A stretch of DNA of 64,000 nt from Amphimallon solstitiale. Its lineage: Eukaryota; Arthropoda; Insecta; Coleoptera; Scarabaeidae. A program made the position numbers and the translations under genes. Below the pieces are notes generated by a model. It did not search any database and was not told the origin of the DNA. It worked only from the letters and a program-made list of their open reading frames with translations. Positions 33,472 to 46,160 of this stretch are shown here, in pieces. Within the stretch, counting starts at the first letter, position 1; every line of letters begins with the position of its first letter. The stretch covers positions 5,339,062 through 5,403,061 of the forward strand of contig OY720685.1 of assembly GCA_963170755.1 (NCBI GenBank), given 5' to 3'.

Positions 33472-33954
33472 CAAAAAACGGAATAAATGTACTATAAATT
33501 TATAAATACATATAAGAATTAATACCTCATGCTTGCATTGTGTAAGAAATTTAATAACTTAATTTTAGGGAAAGGTGAGTAATAGTTATGTACATGAAAT
33601 GCTTAAATTAATTAGGTAATCTATCTTAGGTTAGGTATGATACCAATGACATTAGTCAATAATATTCGTGCAAAAAATATTGTACAAATCACTTGCGTAA
33701 AGACATCTTCCACGCATTCGCGCAATTAAAAGCACTCGCTTCTCGCGGTCGCTCGTGCTTACAAGGTGCGCTCATGCGGGAAATAGTCTACCCGCACTTG
33801 GTTCGTAAATAACTTTTAACGATCAATAATTAAAGCTGTTAAACATTAATTGACTCTTTTTCCAGTGCCCATACCAAAATAATTGCATTATTGGCTATAT
33901 GGAATTGATTTTTGAGAGTTCTAGAACCATTAGAAATACATAATAATGTATGTA

Positions 33955-34512
33955 CATACAGCACGTGTCAATTTTCATTAGCCATAGGCGATTAATCCAT
34001 ACAGTATGTGGCAACATAGTATACCCCTTCTTTCCTTTCCAATGCAGCGCGACCGATGCATGCTCCGTGGTTAGCAGTAACTCTTCGACCAGCGGGTTGG
34101 ATGTTTGTAATGCGTTCAGAAATATTTACGTATTTACGAGTTACAAGGATTTGTTTTTCTTTTTCCTTTTAGTAAATGCAGAGAATTCTTAAGCTGCGTT
34201 CACGCTGCATGACACAAACAAAAGCGTAATTCTAATAAAATTAAAAATAAGGTAAATAAAAAAGGATTCTGAAAATAATAATAAACAACTAGATCGCGCC
34301 GGCCATTTGATGATGACGGATTTTATTGCAGACTATATCTCGGAACGTGTTCGCAGCTGAACATTTAATGTAGAAGTGGCAAGATCGGGGAAAGTCGCTG
34401 TGATGTCGATTGTTGCCGGGAGACACACGTTGCCACGTATTATTTGTATACGTATAAATCGCATGTAAACATTGAATCCCTATAGCTAATGAAAATAGAC
34501 ACATACGGTATA
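33955..34512. repeat. MITE-like unit with TTTTCATTAGC arms
   Basis: ATTTTCATTAGCCATAGG near 33971 is inverted at about 34479-34498 as CCCTATAGCTAATGAAAAT. The interior is less AT-rich than its surroundings and has no supported frame. Target duplication not seen. Confidence 0.5.
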
Positions 34513-34610
34513 TAGGGTATATAGTTTACTAATTTATTCAAGAATAACTTACAAGATTCTTTTTGCCTATATGTATTAAAATGTATCACATAAATATTTT
34601 ATATATATTT

Positions 34611-34892
34611 TATTGGGACTAGGTATTTAAATAAAACGCAGTGTATTTGAATATGTGTGTATTCGATATTAACGTGTCTGTAGAACTAACTCAAGAGAAA
34701 AATAATATAGTACATGTATCGCATTTCTCCAGTGCATCTTATATAAAGAAATATGTATACTGATACATAATAGAGTGCTGACAATTTAATGAGCATAACA
34801 TATACACACAACTCGAGCGGGTATGGTCTGTGGACACATATATTTGTGATTTATATTTTTGTATAGGAAATGCCCATGATGCATTTCTAACA
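34611..34892 (-). repeat. 3' LTR of the 22-kb copia
   Basis: 282 bp, minus-strand start TGTTAGAAATGC. A G-rich tract (plus-strand CCACCACCC) borders it inside the element as polypurine tract. Confidence 0.92.
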
Positions 34893-34986
34893 CCACCACC
34901 CAAAAAAAATAAACAATGGCCTATGGTGTTCGTTCCTTTTTTTTTATAAAATAGATACATAAACATGATTCATAGATATTGATATA

Positions 34987-35574
34987 CTGGGGTGTCTCTA
35001 AAAGGTGCGGAAAAAACGCTACCACACATTTCTGAGGGCAAAATATGACGATCTAACCCAACTTACCTCAGTCCAAAAGTGGGTGCTTTCGGAGATACAG
35101 AGTGTCAAAAGTTCAATTTGGTTTTAGTTTTTTATAAATAATTTCATGTAATAATTGGTATATTGTCACAATATTTGGGTAGGGGGGGTTTCGTGGGGTA
35201 AAAAATTTAAATCTGCTCTCATTTTCAATGCAAAATGTAGAGGGCGCCACCTGCGGCATATTGTATCCATTTAAAACGTAATAACTTTTTTGAGACACAC
35301 TGTATTTAACTTTTAAATAAAAATTCTTATTCTCCAATGTTTTTTACCTAGAAAAGGTATACCTGGTAGGAGTTGATTGGAGCAGCCGTTTATGAGTAAT
35401 CTGGATATAAAAAATTCATTCCGTATATGGACACATATGCTTCTGTAATTTGGGTGTTATTCTTGTGGCAATTCAATGCAATGGTGCATCCACTTTTGGA
35501 CTGAGGTAAGTTGGGTTAGATCGCCCTCAGAAATGTGTGGTAGCGTTTTTTCCGCACCTTTTAGAGACACCCTG
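34987..35574. mobile_element. 588-bp foldback MITE, TA target
   Basis: Inverted arms of about 95 bp start CTGGGGTGTCTCTAAAAGG and end AGAGACACCCTG, with AGGTGCGGAAAAAACGC in both, and TA on each side. It is inserted into the end of another MITE (35577-36196) in the 3' region of the copia. Confidence 0.88.
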
Positions 35575-35576
35575 TA

Positions 35577-36196
35577 TATCTACAGCTTGAGCGCGCGGGG
35601 TATGATCACCCGATACCAGTCGATATTCTTCGGACGTATATTCGGAAAATTGATCTCCGCCAGCTGTGTTCGCCAGATATAGATATTTAGATCAGTTGCG
35701 TACTGGCTGCAAAGAGGAATGCACGTAGGTTTTTGTGTTATTTTATGGTATTTCTGTTATACTTATTTATAGTTTTTTTTTACCATGAAATTTCTATTTA
35801 TTTATTTTTCTCTAGACATCTTAGTTTATTCTGCAGATGTTTCAGGCGGGTTGTCTTTATTTCATTCTAAAACCCAGTTGTACTGCTATAACTTTTTACA
35901 CAACTACATTATTATTTAATTTCATAAGGATAATCATAATTACGTTATAAGTATTACAATCTTCGCGTTATTATCGACTTAGTTATCTAAGCAATCATCA
36001 TCACTTAAAGAGAAAATTTAATTTGTTCTTTTTGTCAATCTGCGAAAAAATAATTAGATCACTATGAGTTCGAATATGAGCAGGCAATGCTAGTATGTTG
36101 TGTCGTAACTCTAATATGTATTATCGGACCACGTTTAGATGCGAGTTTACGTATACCATCGGGTGATCATACCTCGCGCGCTCTTGCTGTATATAG
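35577..36196. mobile_element. Second foldback MITE next to the first
   Basis: CAGCTTGAGCGCGCGGGG with TATGATCACCCGAT at the left is inverted at about 36148-36196 (ATCGGGTGATCATACC, GCGCGCTCTTGCTG). Arms are about 40 bp. Exact ends are blurred by the adjacent MITE. Confidence 0.7.
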
Positions 36197-36209
36197 ATAG
36201 TATAATTCA

Positions 36210-37652
36210 TTGTAATTGCATTTTTTTCCTTAGTTCCTTGAACTTTGTTGTTGGCAGTCCTTTTGTGAACGCGTTTGCAATTTGTCTGCTGATGGAATAT
36301 ATTTAAGAATTATTACAGAATTATTACATTGCGTTCAATTTGTTCTCTAATAAAATGAAATTTTATATCAATGTGCTTCGTTCTTTTATGATGGACTGGA
36401 TCATTAGCTATACTAAAGCATTTATTATTTTCAAAAATGGAAATTGGGGTATCAAATTTTATATTTATGCTATTTAAAAGAGATTAACCACATAGCTTTT
36501 CCACGCTTTCAAAAAGAGCCATATTCAGCTTCAGTGGATGATGCTACTTACGGTATTTTGATTTCGTGTATTCCAGGTAATATTACACTAATGAAAAACT
36601 ACCCGTTGTACTCTTTCTATCATTTTAATCAGTTCCCCAATCTGCATCTGTATAGCCAATAATGATATTATATTTACCTCTTTTATATATTAACTTGAGA
36701 TTAATTGTGCCCTTTATATATCTTAATACCCTTTTAAAATATCTCCAAAATTCCATAGTTTTTTTTTTTTTTTTTTTGGTAACGGCTTAATATATTAATA
36801 GCAACATAAAGATCTGGACGTGTGCATAACATCAAACATCCAATTAAATTTTTACAGAATGCATCAAAATGAATATCTGAGTTTAATGCATGATAATTTA
36901 ATTTAGCTGCAAGAGGTGTATCTACTAGATTACACTCTAACATATTAAATTTATTTAGAATCCTTATTAAATATAAACGTTGATCTAAGCTTATTTTTGT
37001 TTCAGTTCTCATAAATGTTATTCCTAAGAATATATTTACTTCTTCTGAATCTACCACTGAAAAGTGTTGCTTAAGATAACGTTTAAAGCTTTTCATAGTA
37101 TGTATTTACATTTTGTGTTGCTCTCAACACATCACCTACATATAATATAATATTTGTAATATTTTTTTACATTTCCCTTATCCAATAGCTGGTTGCTATC
37201 AATAATATTTTATTTTCTGGCCTTTTTACTAATGACCAAATTTTATTTAATATAAGTGATTGAATTTCATCCTGTATCGCTTTTTTTTTTACTGTTTTCT
37301 GTCTCCCTTGTTTTAATTTCATGATTTGTTGTAGGAAGATCAGTGAGTACATTTGAAAATAATGAGACTTGCGTAAATGTCATCATATTGATTTTTATTA
37401 TAGCAGGGTGCAGGATGTTTTTGAATTCTTTCACTTCTTCTAATTTTAGTATTTTGTGACTCAAAAGTATCTGCACTTTCAGTAGTTCTTTTTTTGTTTC
37501 TGTCCCAGATTTATCAGGTTTAGGAATAATTTCATCTGGTTGTGTGCCAGATTTATCAGCTGAAATACTACTATTATCTGGTTTTGTTCCAGATTTATCA
37601 GCTGTAGTACTACTAGTATCTGGTTTTGTTCTAGATTTATCAGCCATAGTAC
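36210..37652 (-). pseudogene. 22-kb copia: reverse transcriptase, RNase H and linker, decayed
   Basis: On the minus strand 37683-37350 is a low-complexity linker with repeated ADKSGTKPD units. 37096-36734 gives RT/RNase-H connection sequence (MKSFKRYLKQHFS, IFLGITFMRTETKI, TRPDLYVAINILSRYQ). 36700-36230 gives RNase H remnants with a HKRTKHIDIKFHFIREQ block. Stops, frameshifts and a T-run at about 36761-36777 break the frame. Confidence 0.85.
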
Positions 37653-37699
37653 TACTATACCAGAAAGCAGCAATAGCAATCAATCGACTTCCGTCATAA

Positions 37700-39652
37700 A
37701 CATAGATAAGGGAATACTATAAATGGGAAACACACTGTATATAAATTTAGTACTTACGGAACTGCCCTCTTGCGGGCTTAGTCACGTATTACTTTCATAT
37801 ACCTATCCATATTTTCAAACATGTAAATTATCGTTTTCGGATGCGAACAAATTAAATGTGTTCATTTTCACCTCGCTTTAATGCACATCTTAAAGTCGGA
37901 TGAAAATTAACACATTCAATTTGTTTGCAAGACAAGAATACTCTCTTTTTAATTTATTTTCACCCATCACAATAGTACAATATAGTTTTAATCAAACAGA
38001 AATTCAAATTCAAACATTATTTCTCATTATATTGTACAATTGTAATGATAAATAGATCTAGAAAGACATAATAAAAAAGGAAATCTTATAGAAAAACAAT
38101 TTCAAACATGATGAAGTTACTTTATTACAAATAAATGATAGATATACAAATACATACATGTGTATAACTAATAATAATATATAACAAATTATGTACATAA
38201 TCAAGTATTCTTAATTTTTATGAAGAACTTCTTGTGTTTAATATATTGTTCTCGCACAAGTAATTTCAGTGAGTGTTGAATTCACAGTGAGTGTTTTTGC
38301 TTTCATTACTTTGTTAATGTTTTTTGTGTAGGTAAATAAATGAAATTGAATAAGTAATTTTATAAAAGTCTTTCCGGTATCATGCATCACACATTTGAAA
38401 TTACTTATAGAGGAGACAAGTTATATTCAATTGCACGTCATTGATGACATGTACATGTTGTCAAATCTGTATTAGTGAAACTTAAAGTTATTTTGTTAAA
38501 TTATATTTGAGAGCTTTTATTTCATTAGTTTAGGTAGAAAATAAACACATAATTTTCGTTTCAATATTAAATTTCTGCCTTACATATTTTTAATAGACTA
38601 ATAGTTCAATTTGGTGTTGGCAGATAAATCATATCTGTCAAAAAGGCATGTGTTGTGTATTTTTTGCCTGTCAAATTTGCGTGTTTATTTTTGCTTTGAT
38701 ATGAATTGTATAAAAACAGTTCTTCTTAGAAGTACATTGTGTTTATTATCTATTTGCGTCCTTTGAATATATGCCAAAATGTTTCTGTAAACAGCCGAAG
38801 CTTTTTACAAACTTTTCTATAATCATCCGATTAATAAGAATAGCATAAGTATTGGTTATTTTAAATTTTATTATGTATGAAACATTTATGGTTTTTCTAT
38901 ATAATAATATTCTATATAATAAATTAGTTGAGAAAGACTGAAGTCTTAGAGCATTTCAATTACAAAATATATTACATTATAGTTATTGTATTGTTAATAC
39001 ATATTTTCTTTGGTTATATCAAATATCACTGACAGAAATAAAAATAGATCCAGCAACATAAACAAGACGAGACGTCATGGATCTAGTATGATGTACAATT
39101 GAATGTAACAAGTTTCCTCTATATATCAACATTTGATTTTATTTCATACAGCAACACAATAGAATAAAATCATACCTTCAATGGTATATGGCAAATATAG
39201 AGATGGAACACTATGTTTCTACAAATTTGCACTATTGTGTCTATCTTGCTCAGCAAAATGTATATCACATACTCGTATATCACAAACACTATAGTTCTTT
39301 CGGACTTCAGTAGGTGCTTGCAATTCTAGTTTCGGATTTTTTATAGCTTGCTGCATCCATAAATTGAATAACTAAAATACATTATACCATTTTAAGTAAA
39401 AAAGTTATTTTACAATTCTATTAATTTAATAACTTACATTTGCATCCTTTGGAAACGTACGCATTTTCATGCTTTTATTGTTGTTGACATGACGGTAAAT
39501 AATAAAAAACCATTATTACTTAGGTAACTTATAAGCTGCCAAACAGTGAAATATAACTAACTTTATGATAAAAGCAATGAAAAACAGCATACAACAAGTA
39601 TTGATTAAAGTAAAACAATGAACGATGAACACAAACATATAACCTGCACAAG
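37700..39652. other. AT-rich non-coding part of the 10.65-kb element
   Basis: No supported gene, repeat array or RNA gene. It includes several short complementary T/A-rich runs only. Confidence 0.4.
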
Positions 39653-42498
39653 CTATACTGCCCAACTCTGGAAAAAGGCAGTAACCAACAAAAAATTGAA
39701 AATTTACTTTTTGATCTTTTTGGGTTGATAAGGTAATTTTGCATCTATTTTCAACATAAAAAACCAGTAAATGTAACCAGAAATAGGTAAAAAATGCATA
39801 AAACACTTACTGCCAATATCAAATTTCCTAATAATACAATAAATAAAAGCAGCAGGTGCACAATACTCAGTATAAAGGCAGTATGTGATATCGAGTCAAT
39901 AGATACTCCGTTTGTAATATGCATTTAATTGTGTAAAAAATCTTATTTGCATATTAATATGGCAGTAAGTATATTTTACAATGAAAAAAAGCAGCAATTA
40001 TCTAACCAGGTTTAGTTACTCCTTTTTTACATTCTATTTGATTATTAACCAGAAGAAGAAATTCAATGGAAATAAGCAGTAACCATAAACTAGACAGTAG
40101 TTACTGCTTTTATACGTCAAAACCGTCGTAGATTCTGCTTTTTGACAATGCAGCTGTGCGTTTTTGAAACACGCCACACATCGACACCAGCGCAATCTTG
40201 CTAGTTACTCTTAATTTGTCAATTCGACGGTTTATTTAAATTTCTTCTTTTGCTTTAGCACAAAGAAAAAGAAAATTGCAGAACAGAAGGAGTTTCCTGA
40301 AAACATTGTAAGTGACGAAATATTGGAAAAGGAGAAAGAGGTAGAAACGACAGAAGGCGAATAATTAGAAGCTGACAGTCAGTTGGAGAAGAACAACAAT
40401 GGCCATTTTGAAAATCAGCAAAACTCCACTACTACAACAGGTATCAACACACTGAGTGATAATGAAGTGATCGGCTGTCCATCTGCAGAGGAACTTGATA
40501 AGAATAGGAATAAACGAAATATTAAAAAGAAGAAAAGCAACACTAATCGGAAAGAAAAAGCTATGATCAACGCCAGAACAAAACATTTCATTAGAGAACC
40601 ATGTAAAGATACATGTTCTACAAGATGCAAGAGCTTAATATCTGAAGAACAACGACGGGCAATTCATGAAAAATACTGGTCACTTTCATGGATGCAACAA
40701 AGAAGTTTCATTTTGAATTCCTGTTCTCGCATGTCTGTGAAAAGAAGAACCACGGCAACTGATCTCAAAGAAATGCTATACTTTTATATTCCGATTAAAA
40801 GGAAATAATGGAAAGTTAACTGATGTGTGTAAAACATTTTACTTAACGACACTGGGCTATCACAAGAAAAATGACAAATTAGTCTTCAATGTTATACATA
40901 ACCAGCGCCTGGTGCAATTATTCCGGAATCTGATGGAAGAGGAGAAGCACCAAACCCTAAAAAGATTGATAGGCAAGCAATAATGACACATGTAAATAGC
41001 TTCCATCCAAACATATCTCACTACAGGCGTGAACACGCCCCACGAGTAAGGTATTTACCAAGCGACATTTCGGCCGCTTTCATGCATAAAGACTTCGTTG
41101 AAAAATTTCTCCAACATAATTGCTCCTACGAAGCATATCGAAAAATTATTTTTCAGGAGACTTGCGAGGTTATGCATCTACATAATCCTGATCATGGAAA
41201 AGAAAACCTTAACCCGGATTGCGATCAATGTCAGAAATGGAAAAAACATATAGACAGAGCAAACATTGCAAGATCTTTGTACAGAAAACATGCAGAAACA
41301 AAATTCGATCCAAAAACTGTCTGTGTGTCTGCAGATCTAGAAAAAATTATTATGTTGCCTCGTATGGAAAACTTCAAAAAAGTGCTGTTTACCCCAAGAA
41401 TTATAGCCTACAATGAAACCTTCGTGCCAGTAGGAGGAAATACAATAAAGAAAACATCACTCCCTTTCGTAGCATTATGGCATGAAGCAATCAGATGTAG
41501 AGGAAAAGAGGAATTGATAAGCACATATAATGCTTTTTTTTTTGCAAAACAGAGATGCGGAAAATTTTATATTTTGGCTCGACAACTGCGCGGCGCAAAA
41601 TAAAAACTGGGGCTTCATCTCTTTTTTGGTTTACATAATTAATTCTGCAAAAGTAGCAGCTAAATCTGTAGAGATACATTATTTTGAGCCAGGTCATACT
41701 TTTATGTCGGCGGACTCTGTGCATCATCAAATAGAGTTATCCTTACGTCGTCAGAAGAAAACTTGCGATTTCAATGATTCTGTGACTGCAGTGCAAAAAG
41801 CGAACAGCGGAAAGATGATAACAAAAATTATTAACCCCAGTGATTTCAATACTTTCCAAGACTTCTCGGTAACAAGTAAGAGAAACGGCAAGGGAAGCAC
41901 CAAAGTATTTCTCTCAGATATTGTTTACTTAAATACTGTACGAGCATCTTTTCAGCTGGAATATAAGACACGTTTTTTGGACGAACAGACAAAGCAACTG
42001 GACTTTTTGAAAAATCATGTTTTAAAGAACAAAGCTTTCCCTGAACCAACCTGCTACGTACAACCTTGCGGAATAGCAGAAGATAGAAAATCGACCATTA
42101 TAAAAAACCATCTCGAATTAATGGAAGACAATAGAAAAGATTTTTGGTTGAACCTGCCAGTTAGATATTAATCTTGTTTCACATCATTGTGATTTTTGAT
42201 TTATTATATTCTTAAATAAATTTTTCCATTAAAAATTATATTGCGATTTTTTTCTGATATTGTTTTGCGTTGCTTTCCAATATAAACAAGCAGTATCCGC
42301 TTTTACTTAGAAAAAATAAATAATTTGCAAGTAATTTTCACTGATTACATATTTTTAAATGTTTTTACTACTAATAATAAATAGTACAACAAGTTATGCT
42401 TTTGAAATTCGTCAAATCACAGCTCAAAAGTACTTGCAACTTTTCCACCATTTCATAATTTTTTAGATACTGCTTTTCTCCATAGTTGGGCAGTATAG
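39653..42498 (+). mobile_element. CACTA-like (CMC) DNA transposon with subterminal GCAGTA repeats
   Basis: Inverted ends CTATACTGCCCAACTCTGG and GTTGGGCAGTATAG, with the match continuing for about 32 bp. Many short GCAGTA/TACTGC copies lie in both subterminal regions (for example near 39685, 39881, 40076, 40105, 42290, 42470), as in CACTA-type elements. The transposase-like frames between them carry DNC-AQNKNW and GHTFMSAD motifs. No target duplication was recognised. Confidence 0.7.
40258..42171 (+). pseudogene. DUF7869-type transposase-like gene, frameshifted
   Basis: A possible acceptor (TGCTTTAG) precedes a lysine/glutamate-rich N-terminus. 40383-40808 has a C-x3-C-x3-C block (CKDTCSTRCKSL). 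From 40983 the frame gives SHYRREHAPRVRYLP, CDQCQKW, VCVSADLEKII and, after a frameshift in a T-run near 41530, FWLDNCAAQNKNW and EPGHTFMSADSVHHQIE. These are hallmarks of a large transposon-linked protein family known as DUF7869, and the acidic residues in these blocks are the likely catalytic ones. Further frameshifts lie at about 40805 and 40900. Not functional as read, unless some shifts are introns. Confidence 0.75.
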
Positions 42499-43189
42499 TA
42501 GGCAAATGCAAATGGCGAAAAAGTTAAAGCAAAACAACTTGGTAAGTATATACGCGAATTGTTTTACCGATCGACCGTATATGTCCAACGAAGAGACATC
42601 TCGCGGGCTTAGTGAAGAATTAATAAACTGTCTGAACCCGGCCGTAAGCGATAACAACCCGTGGTCATAAAGGAAAAATAATGACGTCTGCATTGCCAAT
42701 TTCATAACAACGAACATAATTACTTTATATATTATTAAATTTAGAATTTCATTGGTATAGAATACATTATATGTATATAATAATAATTACAGGATTATTT
42801 TATTTATTAATATTAATTAAAAATGATAATGTTGGCGTTATTTTAGCCAGTTTTACAAAAAATATTAACATCGGATGTTGGCTTACATGGAACATCGTTT
42901 ACACGTCGCTAGTGATTTTGAATTTTGAATTCCTTGCTGTCATTTGACAGTATTGTTTGACGTATTATAGGTTTTGGTTGCTGTTGTTTATGTTTGTTAT
43001 TTTATTGTAGTATTATCTTTCAAAGTTCTTTTTAATACTAACGATGCTTAAACCATTCAATAGTCAGTCAATGGCTCTCATTAGCTCATTGATTACTTAC
43101 ATACAAACATAAATTGAATAACTATTACCGTTGAGAAGTGTGCGAGAGGTATGTATACATATTTGTTGTAATGATATCAAATAAATATC
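42499..43189. other. Non-coding stretch within the 10.65-kb element
   Basis: AT-rich, no supported feature. Confidence 0.4.
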
Positions 43190-44330
43190 AATATTATCAT
43201 TTTGGAGAATTGCACAAGCTTTAAATATTTCCATTGAATCTGTGAGCAGTATTTTTAAGACACGTAAACAAAATGATCCTCACCGAAGTCCTAAAAAAAC
43301 GTTTTAGGAAACTGTATGTGATTACTCCTGCAATAAAAACAACAATACCCAATACGATATACGATCTGTATAAAAACGCTAAGTTGCTTATACAACTCAT
43401 TGAAAATAAAAAGAATATTATAATATTAATGGTGTTTTTTAGAACAACTTTGTTATTATCACTACTAATGGACCATCATATCTTTGATGGCTCTGTTGAT
43501 TCTTTTGGTAGAGTACTAGCAGATATTGGTTTCAAATATAAGAAAGACTGTCCATAGAGAAGATTAAGGAAAAAACACATGTTGTTCTTTCTCGAACTAA
43601 TTTTCTATAAAAATATATTAATAATTTACAATCTGAAAGTCCACTGGAATGTGTCTATTTGGATGAGACTTGGATTTTTGAAAATGGCACTGTAATCAGA
43701 TCATGGCAGGATGATAGTCATAAGAGTGTATGAAAGTTGACGCCAAAGATAATACTCTGCATTAAAATTAACACGTGTTGAATACGAACAAATTGTGCTT
43801 TGGTTTTAGGTTTATAGTCATTTATGCAGGTACATGTAATGGTTTTATTATCTTTAGTATTTTTTCAAATACTTGTAATCCTGATTACCATCGTGAAATA
43901 GATAGAAACAATTTCTTAAATTAGTATGAAGATGAACTGCTGTGTACGCTAGAAGTTATCATAGCATTTATATGATAAATCTCCTAATAATTCTTGAAAC
44001 AAAAGTCAAATAAGAGAATGGTTAAGAGCCATAATATACCAGATGCACACAGTTGTACAACTATCATCATATCACTACATATTCAACCCGATAGAATATC
44101 CAAAATATATTATAATAAGCACATGGGAGAGCAGTTTTGAGGAAAAATGCAGTCAAGTTGTGGAATCAGACCCAGAAATGAGGACACCTGAAATTTAGAC
44201 AAATACTCTTAGATACACTAGCAGTGAAATCAGAAAATGATGGGACCGAGAATTGTTACTTGGCCGAGAAGAAGTAATACCATTTATTATAAATGTTCAA
44301 AATCTAAAGACAGTAGAAACAGTGATAATA
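43190..44330 (+). pseudogene. IS630-type DDE transposase relic
   Basis: A helix-turn-helix block RIAQALNISIESVSSIFK (about 43204-43257) is followed by a basic linker. FGRVLADIGFKYKKDCP comes at 43505-43556, and then, in another frame, YLDETWIFENGT and SWQDDSHKSV (about 43657-43733), the first catalytic aspartate region. Later parts are unrecognisable apart from scattered residues to about 44330. It is probably the former transposase of the 10.65-kb element. Confidence 0.65.
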
Positions 44331-45813
44331 AACAAGAATGTCTGTAAAATCTATTATTCTTTTTTGATAAATTTTTTATATATTACTACAATTAATTTGT
44401 AAAATAGAAAATTAATAACTAGCCATATGTAGTTAATGTATAATAGTGAGTGAGTGTACTTTAGACGTTAATAATCTAATTATTGACGTTTAGAGTTAGT
44501 TCAGTATTTATTCATAACATGTAATTATTAATGATGTAGTCTAATGTGATATATTGTTTGTGCAATGGAAATAGCACGAACAACATATAAAATTACTATT
44601 TATTTTTGTCCAGTATACTAAAAAAAGTTACATATTACCATTAGTTTTATTATTTTATGTGCTCGTCTTTGCTTTTGACAGAGAATGGCATATTTCATAT
44701 GTCATGTAAATATATAAGAATATGTTAATATTTTGAGTATATTTTCATTAGAATTTTAGTTTCAAGTCAAAGATGTATTAATTTATATAATTGTTACTAC
44801 CAATTAAATTTGTAAGATAAATACGTGAACAGAAAATGTACAATATATGACAATCAATTGGCTAGATATACTGATTTTAAAAATGTGTACTGATTTAAAT
44901 TTTGTACTCAGTGTTATCGATTCTAAGAAAAAAGACTAAATATAAAAATAAATATCTACCTTATATTACTTGCCTGCAGCATTTGTAACTTTCTTTTTGT
45001 TCGATTTGTTATGTTCTAAGTTGAAGAGTGTTATTAGTAATAATTTATTACAAATTTGAATAAGTGACGAGTTAATTTTTGTTGCTGTAACATACCTACC
45101 TTGAAACAAGTTAATTGTAAAGTACGACATTAATGTAAATTAAAGTTAGGTTTAAGAAGATATTTTAAATAATGAAGAATTATTTAAAGAGCTTGCTTCC
45201 TAAAATATACACATTATATAACCATTGTTTAAGTATTAAGAAATAATTACACAGAATAAAAGTAGGATGAGTTTGGTTTTTTATTTTTACTATTTTATTA
45301 AATGAAATGGTGTATTCAGATGTAGTTTTATTTCATTATACTCACAGAATACTTTATTTTTAACAAAAAGTCCTTAATTTACATTCAGATAATTTGGTAA
45401 ATTTTGATGTCAATATAACCTCAAAGTAAACTTCACAAATCGTAAATTTTATTAGTCGATCACAATCATATATATAATACTACTATATTGCGTGTGTTGT
45501 ATCTTGATAATGTGTAATTTTTCGTCCCAACTAAGAGAGATAGAATTGGCCGCCTTGCGCGTTCTGCGCATGCGTCAACTCAAACTGTCCATTTTGAAAT
45601 TCACGAAATGACAGATAAACAGAAAACATAATTATAACCTCTGATTTAAATTGACATCTATAACTATATATTACTGAAAGCATACGCAAGGTTGTTTTTT
45701 TTTATTGACTTCAGTTTTGTGCAAGTTTAGTTCATCGGTGAATTTGTAGAATTACCCAGAAAATACGCGGTAGAATAAATAAACGATATGAAGCCTGATT
45801 CCAGTGAATTATT
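44331..45813. other. AT-rich non-coding stretch
   Basis: No feature supported except a GC-richer patch at 45550-45600 with CGCGCAAGG-type sequence and TGCGCATGCG. Confidence 0.4.
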
Positions 45814-46160
45814 AACAGAAAAACTTGTGAAGTTATAACTTCGTCGTTGATTTATACGTGCTTACTGGAATATGTGAAATATTATTAAATGTAAATACCG
45901 ATCGTTTCATTTTGATTAACAGAAAAGATTTTGAACAGAAAGACTTGTGAACTTACCTACAACTAATACATTGATTTGTACGTGTTTATTAGTATATGTG
46001 AAATTATATTATTAAATGTAAATACCGATCGTTTCATTTCGTCTTATTGAAAAGATTTTGAACAGAAAATCTTGTATACATTGATTTGTGTGTGCTTATT
46101 GGTGTATGTGAAATTATTGAATATAAATACTGCTTCTTTCATTTTGATTTACAGAAAACG
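45814..46160. repeat. Tandem repeat, about 120-127 bp x 3
   Basis: Units start AACAGAAA at 45814, 45934 and 46061. Each carries ATGTGAAAT and (T)AAATACCGATCGTTTCATTT with changes. The third unit is shorter and more diverged. Confidence 0.8.

Noticed and set aside
36444..36662. Plus-strand frame of 72 residues
   Set aside because: It is the shadow of the copia RNase H remnant on the minus strand.
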